Shown: positions 14,137-21,178 of the stretch, in pieces | Layout of the letters: every line of letters starts with the position of its first letter | Position numbering within the stretch: position 1 is the first letter of the stretch | Origin: a virus | Virus record (IMG/VR): IMGVR_UViG_3300046465_000082 | Span: 1 to 23,413 of that record | Direction: 5' to 3' (one strand) | DNA length: 23,413 nt | Translations under genes and position numbers: made by a program | Notes under the pieces: generated by a model | Seen by the model: the letters and a program-made list of their open reading frames with translations, nothing else | Databases searched by the model: none | Told to the model about the DNA's origin: nothing

Positions 14137-14490
14137 TTAGTAAGTCCATACGACAGGCGTGTCCTCTCGTATGTCCACGTGTACAAATGTCTTGGCTATG
14201 CCCACGCCACTAAATCCAAGAGCCATTGCGTGTTTCACTATCTCGTGTCGTTGCTTCCCATTTGTAACCTTGATGTCACAGGCAATCCCTTTGGTGTGAC
14301 TACCTCCACCAGAACTTTTCTTTATCTCCAAACTGTGGCTTGGACTTCTGTACCCACTAGTAACAATGAAAGGCCAACCGCAAGCGGTTCGTAGGTGATC
14401 AAGTTTGTGAATAAACTCGTCTTCCATGCGGTTTTCGCCTGTCTCTTGGCAGTCGAAGTCTTCTCGCTTGAAATATTTAAAGTCGCTCAT
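14137..14490 (-). CDS. Endolysin: M15-family D-Ala-D-Ala carboxypeptidase-like peptidase
   Basis: A 117-residue cell-wall peptidase of family M15 (M15_3 type). Numbered from ATG 14490: SGYRSP (45-50) is the family strand, H65 in SHTKG, D72 in ACDI and H104 in FVHVD (with D106) are the expected zinc and catalytic residues, in correct order and spacing. It cleaves peptide stems of peptidoglycan. No signal peptide is present, so export relies on the adjacent holins. The start is set by the TGATG overlap with the upstream gene; a GTG three codons earlier is possible. Being single-domain and small it fits phages of Gram-negative hosts. Confidence 0.9.
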   Translation of the reverse strand: MSDFKYFKREDFDCQETGENRMEDEFIHKLDHLRTACGWPFIVTSGYRSPSHSLEIKKSSGGGSHTKGIACDIKVTNGKQRHEIVKHAMALGFSGVGIAKTFVHVDIREDTPVVWTY

Positions 14491-14885
14491 CACAGCCACT
14501 CGCCTAAAGTTTGTTGCAAAGTTTGTGCTTCGTTATGAAACGTAGCGTCATCTAGCTTCACTCTGAACTGCCCCCCAGTGACGTTATCCGGCAACGCAAA
14601 AACGACAGTTCTTGCCTGAAGGATTACAAAAGCAAAAAAGTCACAATCCTTAGACGTGTACGCGCCTGATTCTCTTGTCGCGTGAAATCGCCAGTAGTCA
14701 TAACCCTTCACAGACCAAATAACGTCGGTAGTTTTCACTTGGCAACGTAGGAACTCGTTGCTCATCGTTTCAACGAGCAGGTCGTAAGAAGTAGGGATAT
14801 CGGGGAAAGCTATCGCCTTGACGTGGCGTTGTAGCACTGAAGCGGCAAGGTATTCCCCTGCCTGACCAATTTGTGTACTGTCCAT
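14490..14885 (-). CDS. PD-(D/E)XK nuclease-like protein
   Basis: A 131-residue protein with the core of the PD-(D/E)XK fold seen in archaeal Holliday-junction resolvases and group I intron endonuclease-like proteins: GQAGEYLAASVL (E11), a central TSYDLLVE (D35), and FLRCQVKTT (Q49-x-K51). Family members use these acidic and lysine residues to coordinate metal and cut DNA. Position immediately before the endolysin is unusual; it may process DNA at packaging or degrade host DNA, or be a resolvase. A strong GAGG-type site (14891-14896, CACCTC on plus) lies 5 nt before the ATG, and a good promoter is upstream. Confidence 0.75.
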   Translation of the reverse strand: MDSTQIGQAGEYLAASVLQRHVKAIAFPDIPTSYDLLVETMSNEFLRCQVKTTDVIWSVKGYDYWRFHATRESGAYTSKDCDFFAFVILQARTVVFALPDNVTGGQFRVKLDDATFHNEAQTLQQTLGEWL

Positions 14886-14906
14886 GAATACACCTCATGG
14901 AAGTAC

Positions 14907-14935
14907 ATTCTACCGCAAGTTGTATTTATCCCCAA
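14907..14935 (-). promoter_or_regulatory. Putative sigma70-type promoter ahead of the lysis block
   Basis: Read on the minus strand: -35 TTGGGG (14935-14930, 3 of 6), 17-nt spacer, -10 TAGAAT (14912-14907, 5 of 6). It lies in the 58-bp gap upstream of the PD-(D/E)XK gene, the largest non-coding gap inside the late operon apart from the terminator region, and the predicted start (~14900) leaves a short leader to the ATG at 14885. It could give separate expression of lysis, second fibre and ejection genes. Confidence 0.5.
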
Positions 14936-14943
14936 AAATCCGC

Positions 14944-15114
14944 TCAATCACCGTCAGCCATCGCGTACTGGTCACAAATATCGACTTGCTTCTGTAAATG
15001 CGACTGAATGCCATCGTCTGGGATACTCGTCAAAGGCACTTCCAAGTTCATGTCGTTTGCCTTGAAAACTGCCATTGTCACGTCACCGTCTTGCTTTGTT
15101 TCGTATGTGATCAT
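14944..15114 (-). CDS. Small hypothetical protein (56 aa)
   Basis: ATG 15114 to TGA 14944 encodes 56 residues starting MITYETKQDGDVTMAVF and ending in an acidic AMADGD. I do not recognise it. The ATG lies 2 nt after the stop of the upstream gene, and GAGG is 5 nt before it, so it is well placed as a translated operon member. The beta-like start and acidic end resemble small phage tail or accessory proteins. It is followed by the promoter-containing gap. Confidence 0.65.
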   Translation of the reverse strand: MITYETKQDGDVTMAVFKANDMNLEVPLTSIPDDGIQSHLQKQVDICDQYAMADGD

Positions 15115-15116
15115 AT

Positions 15117-15794
15117 CTACCTCGCTACTCGTACATAGCCTTTCACGGCTCCGTACTCCAATGTGTTTTTGTTAAAAACGAAGCCCCAACACCAGATATT
15201 CTGGGCATCTGTCTCAGACAAATCTTCAGGCATTGGGTATTTCAAACCTTTGTCTTCGCAGAAAGCCCTTATTTTTTCTGCCTCAACGCCAGACACATAG
15301 TAATCAACCCAATCTGACATGCTTTTGTCAGGGGTGTGGGTTGTTGCAAAGAACTGGTCAATACCGTTCGGCAACTCTGGCTTATCGCCATCTAAGTTTT
15401 TAATAACGCACTTGAACATCACCTCATTTTTGGTGAGATCAAACTTTAAGCCATACCAAGGCTGAAGGTTTTCCGTAGCTTCCGCGACTCCGTATTTTTC
15501 CCGAATATCGGCAGATGGTTTTGTGTGCATATCATAAAAGCTGACGCTTGAATTCTCATACGGCTCACGATATCCGTCATACGCGCCTACGAGATTAGTG
15601 TTACTGAAGGGTAACCTTGAATAATCTGGATAGGCTGACTTTATTTTGGCGCAAAGATTCTTACCCTCTGTGGAACTCATAGGGTAGTCCTGTCGAGCAA
15701 TTATCTCGTCAACATACATATCATCTCTGCCTACGAGAACTTGCCAACCATCTTGTATCGTATTAGACAGGTTTCTTGGCCCAACCTTGATCAT
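15117..15794 (-). CDS. Hypothetical protein (225 aa)
   Basis: A 225-residue protein with no recognised family. I start it at ATG 15794 (MIKVGPRNLSNTI): it follows the upstream stop by one base (TAGCATG) and has GGAG ~9 nt before it; an earlier ATG at 15833 would only add residues read out of the neighbouring gene. The sequence is mixed alpha/beta and rich in aromatic residues (QPWYGLKFDL, NIWCWGFVFNKNTLEYG), with two cysteines near the C-terminus. It lies between two small fibre-neighbourhood genes. Function unknown; could be a tail accessory or a host-takeover factor. Confidence 0.7.
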   Translation of the reverse strand: MIKVGPRNLSNTIQDGWQVLVGRDDMYVDEIIARQDYPMSSTEGKNLCAKIKSAYPDYSRLPFSNTNLVGAYDGYREPYENSSVSFYDMHTKPSADIREKYGVAEATENLQPWYGLKFDLTKNEVMFKCVIKNLDGDKPELPNGIDQFFATTHTPDKSMSDWVDYYVSGVEAEKIRAFCEDKGLKYPMPEDLSETDAQNIWCWGFVFNKNTLEYGAVKGYVRVAR

Positions 15795-15795
15795 G

Positions 15796-16155
15796 CTATT
15801 GCTCCGGTATTGCAGTAACGTCTTTTTCTTCAACGTCTTTTAGTGCCATCTTTACTGCCAATTCAGCTTCGTGATGCGGCCTTAAAAACTCGTCAATAAA
15901 TTCGTCACCGCCCTGCTGATCAAAAGCCATTTGTAATATTTGCTGTTGTGTTAGATCATCAAACTCAACAAAACTGTCAGGCAGTGCATCGGTGTCTAAT
16001 ATGGTTTCGACTCCTGCAACGCTCCAAACCTGATCAGGATAAGTGGTATCAAAAAAGTTGATCTCCCACTGAACTAATTTACAGATATCGGTTTTTCCGT
16101 CTTGTTCTGGGATTGTTTTCAGTGCGACTAGAGTCGCGGCATAATCAATGTTCAT
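15796..16155 (-). CDS. Hypothetical fibre-neighbourhood protein (119 aa)
   Basis: A 119-residue acidic protein. The first half has a strand-rich core with KLVQWEINFFDTTYPDQVWSVAGVE, and the second a helix after SFVEFDDLTQQQILQMAF. Similar small proteins with W-x-(aromatic) and G-V/G-T turns occur beside tail fibre genes of marine phages, so it may be a fibre assembly or adaptor protein, but I cannot name a family with confidence. The ATG overlaps the upstream stop by one base (TAATG). Confidence 0.65.
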   Translation of the reverse strand: MNIDYAATLVALKTIPEQDGKTDICKLVQWEINFFDTTYPDQVWSVAGVETILDTDALPDSFVEFDDLTQQQILQMAFDQQGGDEFIDEFLRPHHEAELAVKMALKDVEEKDVTAIPEQ

Positions 16156-16625
16156 TAGTTTCGGCCTCCATAAAACTGGCTCATTGAAATCTGGCCGGAG
16201 CTCGGGATGCCAGTGTTTATGTTCGTAGTAGTGGTTGAAGAAGACGTGGTCGTTTGTTGGCGGTAGAGCCTGTAATAGTTGAAACTATATGAGTTACCAA
16301 CATATGTGCTTCTATAATACGTCCAACCTCCACTCGTGAATGAAGTGGCTGTAGAGGCCGCGCTATTAGAAATAGTTGTGCCGGCCCAGACAACAGCTAC
16401 GCCAAGACCAGACGCAGTCCAACGATATGCTGGCGCAAGAACACTATAGTTGCTTCCCGAAGAAGGCTGTCGGGTTGTAGTCGTAGTCGTGGTGGTTTCA
16501 GTGTAAATGCTCGGGACGTAGCTACCATTACGGTAGTACTCGCTCATAGAAATCGGATTCCCACCACCCCAGTGACCCTGTACCTGAGAAAGCGAGATCG
16601 CGCCTGATGAATGCAGGTATCCCAT
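16155..16625 (-). CDS. Small tail/fibre-associated protein with ISxS repeats and poly-Thr runs
   Basis: A 156-residue protein of fibre-like composition. The motif [S]SGxIS[LM]SQ occurs at both ends (GAISLSQVQGHWGGG near the start, GQISMSQFYGGRN at the end) with a middle copy ISMSEYYRNG; this motif is common in phage appendage proteins that follow a fibre gene. Between them are two Thr/Ser-rich tracts (eight consecutive Thr near residue 45 and a TTTSSSTTTT tract near 130) enclosing an aromatic beta segment. No enzyme motif is visible. Coupled to both neighbours by TAATG overlaps. Probably a small virion surface protein. Confidence 0.7.
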   Translation of the reverse strand: MGYLHSSGAISLSQVQGHWGGGNPISMSEYYRNGSYVPSIYTETTTTTTTTRQPSSGSNYSVLAPAYRWTASGLGVAVVWAGTTISNSAASTATSFTSGGWTYYRSTYVGNSYSFNYYRLYRQQTTTSSSTTTTNINTGIPSSGQISMSQFYGGRN

Positions 16626-16873
16626 TAAACTGGAGCACCGTTAGCTATCGCTTGGAACTTTACATTCGTTGCATCGGCATCGTAGTTACCTTCTTCATCA
16701 AACAAAACGTCGAGGTGCATGTTCCATGATCTACCAGATGCACCATCAGTAAATCGTGCTAACACGTTGGTAGTGTTCTCGGTGTAAACAACCATCTCAT
16801 GGGTTTCTCCGTCTGGCGCGGAATACTCCCGTGTACCTGTAAACTCCTCTAACAGTTCAAATGTAACGGCCAT
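16625..16873 (-). CDS. Small hypothetical protein next to tail fibre (82 aa)
   Basis: An 82-residue, acidic, beta-type protein beginning [19 protein letters not shown]. It has VVYTENTTNVLARF and MHLDVLFDEEGNYDADAT strands separated by Gly/Asp turns; no known domain is recognised. The ATG overlaps the stop of the large fibre gene by one base (TAATG), the position normally taken by fibre chaperones or a fibre-attached small protein. A chaperone role is only a suggestion because the fibre has its own intramolecular chaperone. Confidence 0.7.
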   Translation of the reverse strand: MAVTFELLEEFTGTREYSAPDGETHEMVVYTENTTNVLARFTDGASGRSWNMHLDVLFDEEGNYDADATNVKFQAIANGAPV

Positions 16874-19305
16874 TACTTCGCCTCCAATTGCGCTTTAAGG
16901 TCATCGACCTCTGCTTTGAGTTCTTTGATTGATTCGATCAGTAGACCGACCATGTTCCCGTAGGCCACTGAGTAGTGACCTTCTTCATCTCCAAGAACGG
17001 CTTCGGGTAATACTTCTAATACTTCTTGAGCGATAACACCTGTCTGTCGTACTGGAGTTTCAGGCTCACCATGCTCGTCAAAAGTCACATCTGTCCTGTC
17101 AAACGTGTATCCGTTTAACTGACAAACCTTATCTAGCGCATTAGGTATATGCTCGATGTTGGTTTTGACTCTGATATCTGAATAGGCTGTGACGTTGCCA
17201 GAAGTCCAGATGTTTGTTCCCAGAGAACATTTAGCACTTCCGTTTTGACACCAAACCATCTGGTGACTGCCGCCCATCGTGCCGCCAGTTGAGTTGTTGG
17301 TGTGCTTGTAGGCTAGTCCGTAGAGGTTGCCGAAGTTAGTACCAGAAGAATGGTTGCGGTAGGCCGTGCCCATCGACCATATTTGGTCTGTTTTAGTGGA
17401 ACTATAAACACCAAAACAGCTTCTGTTTCTCGCATTAACAACAATGTCGCGTGTTGTAGTGAGGTCACCACCTGAACTAATGGTGAACCCGTTGTGCGTT
17501 ACCGTGTTGCCACGAAAACGAACGGTGTCCCCAGAGGTGTTACCTAAGTAGATGTTGGTGGCGTAGTTGTAGTAGTTACCTACGCTAGTCTGAATATAAA
17601 AATCACCGCTTGAGTAGGCTGTGCGAGTACTGGTGTCGTTATAGAAGTAACCAGACGAACCATCGTTGTTTGAATAGATTCTGTCACCACGCAGATAGTT
17701 TGCATTCACATTCCCCGCTACCGTTAAGTGATCACCCGTTCCGTTAAACTTGATACCCGCATTCGAGTAATAGTTGGTCGCACCGACTGAAACAACCATA
17801 GGGTATTCGCCAGAAAAATCTGTGCCTCCCTGTATTATCGCCCCTGTTGGGTTTGTACCGGCAGGGCCAGTTGCACCTGTAGCTCCTGTCGCTCCCGTAG
17901 CACCTGTCGGCCCTTGAGGGCCAGTTGCTCCTTGTGGGCCTTGTGGCCCTTGTGGGCCTGTTGCACCAGTGGCTCCGTCATTACCATCAGCACCTGCGGG
18001 GCCAGTAGCTCCCGTTGGGCCTTGCGGACCTGTTGCTCCATCAGCACCTGTTGCTCCGTCAGCACCCGCAGGGCCAGTTGCACCTTGCGGCCCCTGTGGG
18101 CCAGTTGCACCTTGTGGGCCAGTAGCACCGTCAGCACCAGTAGCTCCATCTGCACCCGCAGGGCCAGTAGCACCATCAGAACCATCAGAACCATCAGCAC
18201 CATCAGCACCATCAGCACCTGCCGCTCCAGTTGCGCCTTGTGGCCCTGTTGCACCTTGTGGCCCTGTAGCTCCTGTTGGCCCTGTCAAAGCGGCTAACTG
18301 GGTGGACGTGAAATCGGAGTATTCAAACGCATCTCCTGTCGGCCCTTGAGGGCCAGTTGCGCCTTGTGGCCCCGTGGCTCCAGTAGCTCCGGTTGCTCCT
18401 GTATCACCACGAGGCACGGTAAGAACACCCGTACTACTGTTGTAGGACGCAGAAGATCCTGCCGCACCAGTGGCCGCAGTCAGTGAAGTGATGTTGCTTA
18501 ATGTAGTTGCCGCACTAGACGCTGACGTTGCCGCCTCTGATGCTTTAGTCGTAGCAGTAGACGCAGAGGTAGCGGCAGACGTTGCGCTTGATGCCGCATT
18601 AGTTTCTGACGTTGCCGCATCTGACGCTTTAGTTGTAGCAGTGGCCGCAGAGTTTGATGCAGATGTTGCACTGGATGCCGCATTGCTTTCTGAAGTCGAG
18701 GCATTAGACGCAGAGGTAGATGCCTCTGACGCTTTAGTTGTTGCAGTGGTTGCCGCTCCAGATGCAGACGTTGCAGATGATGCAGAATTTGTTTCTGATG
18801 TTGCCGCATTACTCGCAGAGGTAGATGCCTCTGACGCTTTAGTGGTTGCAGTCGATGCAGAGGTAGCCGCAGACGTTGCACTAGATGCCGCATTCGTTTC
18901 GGCAGTCTCAGCGTTAGTTTCGGCAGTCTCAGCATTTGTTTTCGCTGTCTCAGCCGCATTCTTCGATGCAAGTGCAGATGCCGCTGAAGCTGTTGCCGCT
19001 GACGCATCACCTGCAATAGATGATGCTACGTTAGATGCATTTGTAGCTGACGTTGCGGCATTTGTTTCAGATGTAGCCGCATTAGCCGCAGAAGTAGCCG
19101 CATTAGCTTCAGATACAGAGGCCGCGTTTTTAGATGCTAGGGCATCGGCTGTGTAGGCATCGGTTGTGGTTTGCTCTGGCGACCCTTGATAAAAGCCACT
19201 TGCTGTGTCCGTTTGCTCGACTGCATCTTCTGCAATCGTTGATTCTGTCGCGTCCGTAGACCCAACGACTGTGTCTGCCGGATTGTCGCCAAAAAAACCA
19301 CCCAT
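16873..19305 (-). CDS. Collagen-like tail fibre with C-terminal S74 self-cleaving chaperone
   Basis: An 810-residue fibre. Residues 1-55 are an attachment-type N-terminus; ~59-272 an Ala/Ser/Thr/Asn stalk of degenerate coiled-coil repeats ([20 protein letters not shown]); ~299-486 collagen Gly-X-Y repeats ([16 protein letters not shown]), broken once by a [16 protein letters not shown] insert; ~490-705 the globular receptor-type domain (YYSNAGIKF...NGFTISSGG); 709-810 the peptidase S74 chaperone. S709 and K714 in SDIRVK form the catalytic pair, so the last ~102 residues, which end in a coiled coil ([17 protein letters not shown]), are expected to be cut off after trimer folding. It lies downstream of the head-tail adaptor, one base from its stop. 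Confidence 0.92.
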   Translation of the reverse strand: MGGFFGDNPADTVVGSTDATESTIAEDAVEQTDTASGFYQGSPEQTTTDAYTADALASKNAASVSEANAATSAANAATSETNAATSATNASNVASSIAGDASAATASAASALASKNAAETAKTNAETAETNAETAETNAASSATSAATSASTATTKASEASTSASNAATSETNSASSATSASGAATTATTKASEASTSASNASTSESNAASSATSASNSAATATTKASDAATSETNAASSATSAATSASTATTKASEAATSASSAATTLSNITSLTAATGAAGSSASYNSSTGVLTVPRGDTGATGATGATGPQGATGPQGPTGDAFEYSDFTSTQLAALTGPTGATGPQGATGPQGATGAAGADGADGADGSDGSDGATGPAGADGATGADGATGPQGATGPQGPQGATGPAGADGATGADGATGPQGPTGATGPAGADGNDGATGATGPQGPQGPQGATGPQGPTGATGATGATGATGPAGTNPTGAIIQGGTDFSGEYPMVVSVGATNYYSNAGIKFNGTGDHLTVAGNVNANYLRGDRIYSNNDGSSGYFYNDTSTRTAYSSGDFYIQTSVGNYYNYATNIYLGNTSGDTVRFRGNTVTHNGFTISSGGDLTTTRDIVVNARNRSCFGVYSSTKTDQIWSMGTAYRNHSSGTNFGNLYGLAYKHTNNSTGGTMGGSHQMVWCQNGSAKCSLGTNIWTSGNVTAYSDIRVKTNIEHIPNALDKVCQLNGYTFDRTDVTFDEHGEPETPVRQTGVIAQEVLEVLPEAVLGDEEGHYSVAYGNMVGLLIESIKELKAEVDDLKAQLEAK
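17850..18412. repeat. Collagen Gly-X-Y coding repeat array
   Basis: A ~560-bp array of 9-bp multiples coding for Gly-X-Y triplets, with longer near-identical blocks (GGGCCAGTTGCACCTTGTGG-like on the plus strand) recurring. One non-repeat interruption of ~55 bp falls at about 18290-18345. The array is GC-rich relative to its surroundings and prone to in-frame length change. Confidence 0.85.
18490..19130. repeat. Ala/Ser/Thr stalk coding repeats
   Basis: Imperfect repeats on the order of 40-100 bp coding for the alanine-rich coiled stalk. The block GCAGAGGTAGATGCCTCTG followed by ACGCTTTAGT recurs nearly identically near 18713 and 18818 with looser copies near 18540 and 18620. The array creates long spurious open frames on both strands. 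Confidence 0.8.
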
Positions 19306-19306
19306 A

Positions 19307-19906
19307 TTAGTACCCGCTGTTTACTTGTGATGTGGCTCCTGAAAACTCAGATTCCCTCGCGTGTTTGATCAACCTCGCATAAGCTTGTTGATATCCTACT
19401 TCCCACTTCTGTGAATCAGACCCCAAGAAGTTTGCCGCCTCGACTAACGAGCCATACAGATACAATTCTGGTGCTAACGACAGCATTACGTTTGATGTGT
19501 CAGTGCTACTTAATCGACCAACATCGTAGTAATAAATCATTCGCATCTCATCGGACGCACCTACCGTTGGTGTGGGGAAGAATTTGAGCCTGTATGTTTC
19601 ACGCGCAAACATTGCGGGTTTACCCGCCTGTGGCGTGTATCCATACAACTCACTTAACGAGACACGTTTCAAAGGCTCGTAATTAAAGAAGACATCTTTC
19701 AACTCTAAAAAGTCACTTGGTAACGTGGCGTAACCATCACTGTTAACAGTCAGTAGAATTGTTTTTTCGTTCGTAGGAACTCGAACTTCGTGAAATATTC
19801 TGTTTTCAGCAAGTTCAATAAAATCTGGTATTTCGCTAGTCAGGTCAGTTCTATTTAACCAGTTAGCGATTGAGGCTTTGAGGCCATCATATGTGGTCAT
19901 ACTCAC
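19307..19906 (-). CDS. Head-tail adaptor (SU10 adaptor / T7 gp11-like)
   Basis: A 199-residue protein with the pattern of short-tailed phage adaptor/tail-tube A proteins: a helical start ([34 protein letters not shown]), strand [16 protein letters not shown], the [14 protein letters not shown] and [16 protein letters not shown] motifs, a [10 protein letters not shown] loop, and a C-terminal helix pair ([18 protein letters not shown]..., [14 protein letters not shown]). It connects the portal to the tail. Start GTG 19906 overlaps the upstream stop (GTGA) with GGAGG 9 nt before it; ATG 19900 is the alternative. Strong assignment by motif and gene order. Confidence 0.85.
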   Translation of the reverse strand: MSMTTYDGLKASIANWLNRTDLTSEIPDFIELAENRIFHEVRVPTNEKTILLTVNSDGYATLPSDFLELKDVFFNYEPLKRVSLSELYGYTPQAGKPAMFARETYRLKFFPTPTVGASDEMRMIYYYDVGRLSSTDTSNVMLSLAPELYLYGSLVEAANFLGSDSQKWEVGYQQAYARLIKHARESEFSGATSQVNSGY

Positions 19907-20202
19907 AGTCTGCCGCCTCCTGTACGCAAGTAAGCATACTCAGGTGAATTGAGTTTCTTTTTCATGCGTCTTAAATCTTCGCGGTTCGGTGACATCACGT
20001 TGATGCCTTCGTTCATCCATGCGATAGCTACTACGTCAGGGATGCTTGCGACACGAACCATGTCGCCCATTTTCTTTCCTCTAGCCTCCTCCCTTGCCCT
20101 TTTGTTAGCCGCCAAAACAGCACTAACATCTTGCAGATGCTGAATGTGAAATTTGTCTTCGCTTACATCGTGATGAATCTTTGTTTTCAACTCACTGGAC
20201 AT
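19903..20202 (-). CDS. Small basic late protein (99 aa)
   Basis: A 99-residue, Lys/Arg-rich protein. I start it at ATG 20202 (MSSELKTKIHHDV) because GAGG lies 7 nt upstream; the longer frame from 20247 would run through the terminator hairpin. It has helices EDKFHIQHLQDVSAVLAANKRAREEA and a MVRVASIPDVVAIAWMNEGI strand-helix that often recurs in short phage proteins between capsid and adaptor, plus a basic EDLRRMKKKLN segment. It may be a head completion or DNA-binding virion protein; family not named. Confidence 0.7.
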   Translation of the reverse strand: MSSELKTKIHHDVSEDKFHIQHLQDVSAVLAANKRAREEARGKKMGDMVRVASIPDVVAIAWMNEGINVMSPNREDLRRMKKKLNSPEYAYLRTGGGRL

Positions 20203-20220
20203 GGAGAACCTCAGAAAAGA

Positions 20221-20249
20221 AATAAAAGGATGGCTCCGAAGAGCCACCC
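20221..20249 (-). terminator. Strong intrinsic terminator after the major capsid gene
   Basis: On the minus strand a stem GGGTGGCTC / GAGCCATCC (9 bp including one G-U pair) closes a TTCG tetraloop (20237-20240) and is followed directly by TTTTATTTC. The capsid stop is at 20263-20265, 14 nt upstream of the stem. Such a hairpin would lower transcription of downstream tail genes relative to capsid. Confidence 0.85.
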
Positions 20250-20262
20250 AGTTTTGTTGCTG

Positions 20263-21162
20263 TTAAGCAGTAAGTGCTTCGATAAGACCGGAAGCCTTGT
20301 CGTTTTCACAAACCAAAGTTAGCTCAGTGAGCATCTGACGCTTGTCAGAGTCACCTTGCTTGGCGAGGACGATAGTCTGCATTGGACGCAGAACTGCGCG
20401 TGACCAATACTCTGTGTCCAAAACTAGAGCCGTGTTATTTTGGAGAAATCTATTAGGAACCACCGAGCACTCTCCGAACGGACTCACGTATAGATCCACG
20501 CTGTTCACAATTTTTGTGCCAGTGCTGAAGTCACGCTCACGACCCGCTGATGCCGCAAAATTGGCAACAGTTACAGAGTGAGATGGAGTAACTTGGATCT
20601 GGTTGGGATCGCCACCCGCTTCATAAACGCTCTGCAAAGTTCCAAGCAGAAGAGTTTCAGTGAAGGCACGATTTGAACCTGCGGTGCTAGTTGTAGAAGC
20701 ATCGATCTGGTTCTGGGCAGAAGTTAGCTGACGAGCAGTTGTTGCGTTACCCGCAGTCCCTGCTTGCAGAGCACCCACAAATGCGTGTTCTATGTCACGA
20801 CGCATTTCTTTTCCTTTCATCGCGATGTTCATCTGCAAATCGGAATTTCTACCGTAGGTGGCAACCGCTTCAGAAGTACCTGAAGACTGCACAACCTTGG
20901 TGAAAATCTGCGTGTTAGCATTTTTCATGGTTGTGACGTTGTTGCTTGCCGCACCCGCGTCTGCTCCTTCTACTGCCGCATTGGTTCCGACACTTGAAAG
21001 CTCTGATTGTTGCCACTGGTGTAAAGTGGCTGACGCTGAGCTAGTGCCGATTGAAGAGGTAAAAGGAGTCAAAGTGGGACTAATGTCATAAATTATGTCC
21101 TCGATACTCTCTTTTTTACCGACTTGATCATAAGTTTTTAAGGTATTTGCTACTGATGGCAT
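20263..21162 (-). CDS. Major capsid protein, DUF5309/SU10 type
   Basis: A 299-residue HK97-fold capsid protein of the DUF5309 (SU10-type) family. It opens MPSVANTLKTYDQVGKKESIEDIIYDISPTLTPF in the family style, then GTSSASATLHQWQQ, the conserved TKVVQSSGTSEAV and MRRDIEHAF segments, and closes with VDLYVSPFGECSVVPNRF and LALTELTLV-type strands (LTELTLVCENDKA). It builds the icosahedral shell. AGGA is ~9 nt before the ATG. It is preceded by the scaffold gene (16-bp gap) and followed by the terminator, a combination expected for the most abundant virion protein. Confidence 0.9.
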   Translation of the reverse strand: MPSVANTLKTYDQVGKKESIEDIIYDISPTLTPFTSSIGTSSASATLHQWQQSELSSVGTNAAVEGADAGAASNNVTTMKNANTQIFTKVVQSSGTSEAVATYGRNSDLQMNIAMKGKEMRRDIEHAFVGALQAGTAGNATTARQLTSAQNQIDASTTSTAGSNRAFTETLLLGTLQSVYEAGGDPNQIQVTPSHSVTVANFAASAGRERDFSTGTKIVNSVDLYVSPFGECSVVPNRFLQNNTALVLDTEYWSRAVLRPMQTIVLAKQGDSDKRQMLTELTLVCENDKASGLIEALTA

Positions 21163-21178
21163 GATTAAATTTCCTGAG

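Noticed and set aside
14137-14149. Longer holin start at 14149
   Set aside because: It lacks a ribosome site and overlaps the endolysin end; ATG 14125 has AGGA at proper spacing.
15795-15833. Upstream start of the 225-residue gene
   Set aside because: The extra 13 residues are out-of-frame reading of the preceding gene's end; ATG 15794 one base after that stop is better supported.
17914-19156. Several long plus-strand frames (e.g. 17914-18349, 18470-19156) and alternate minus frames (17835-18254, 18498-19016)
   Set aside because: All lie within the collagen and Ala-rich repeat arrays of the fibre; stop-free shadow frames are expected there, and their composition (Cys/Ser, Ala/Val/Asp or Leu/Arg/Gln repeats) has no protein-like character.
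20203-20247. Longer start for the small basic protein after the capsid gene
   Set aside because: The added N-terminus would be read through the terminator hairpin, while ATG 20202 has GAGG 7 nt upstream.
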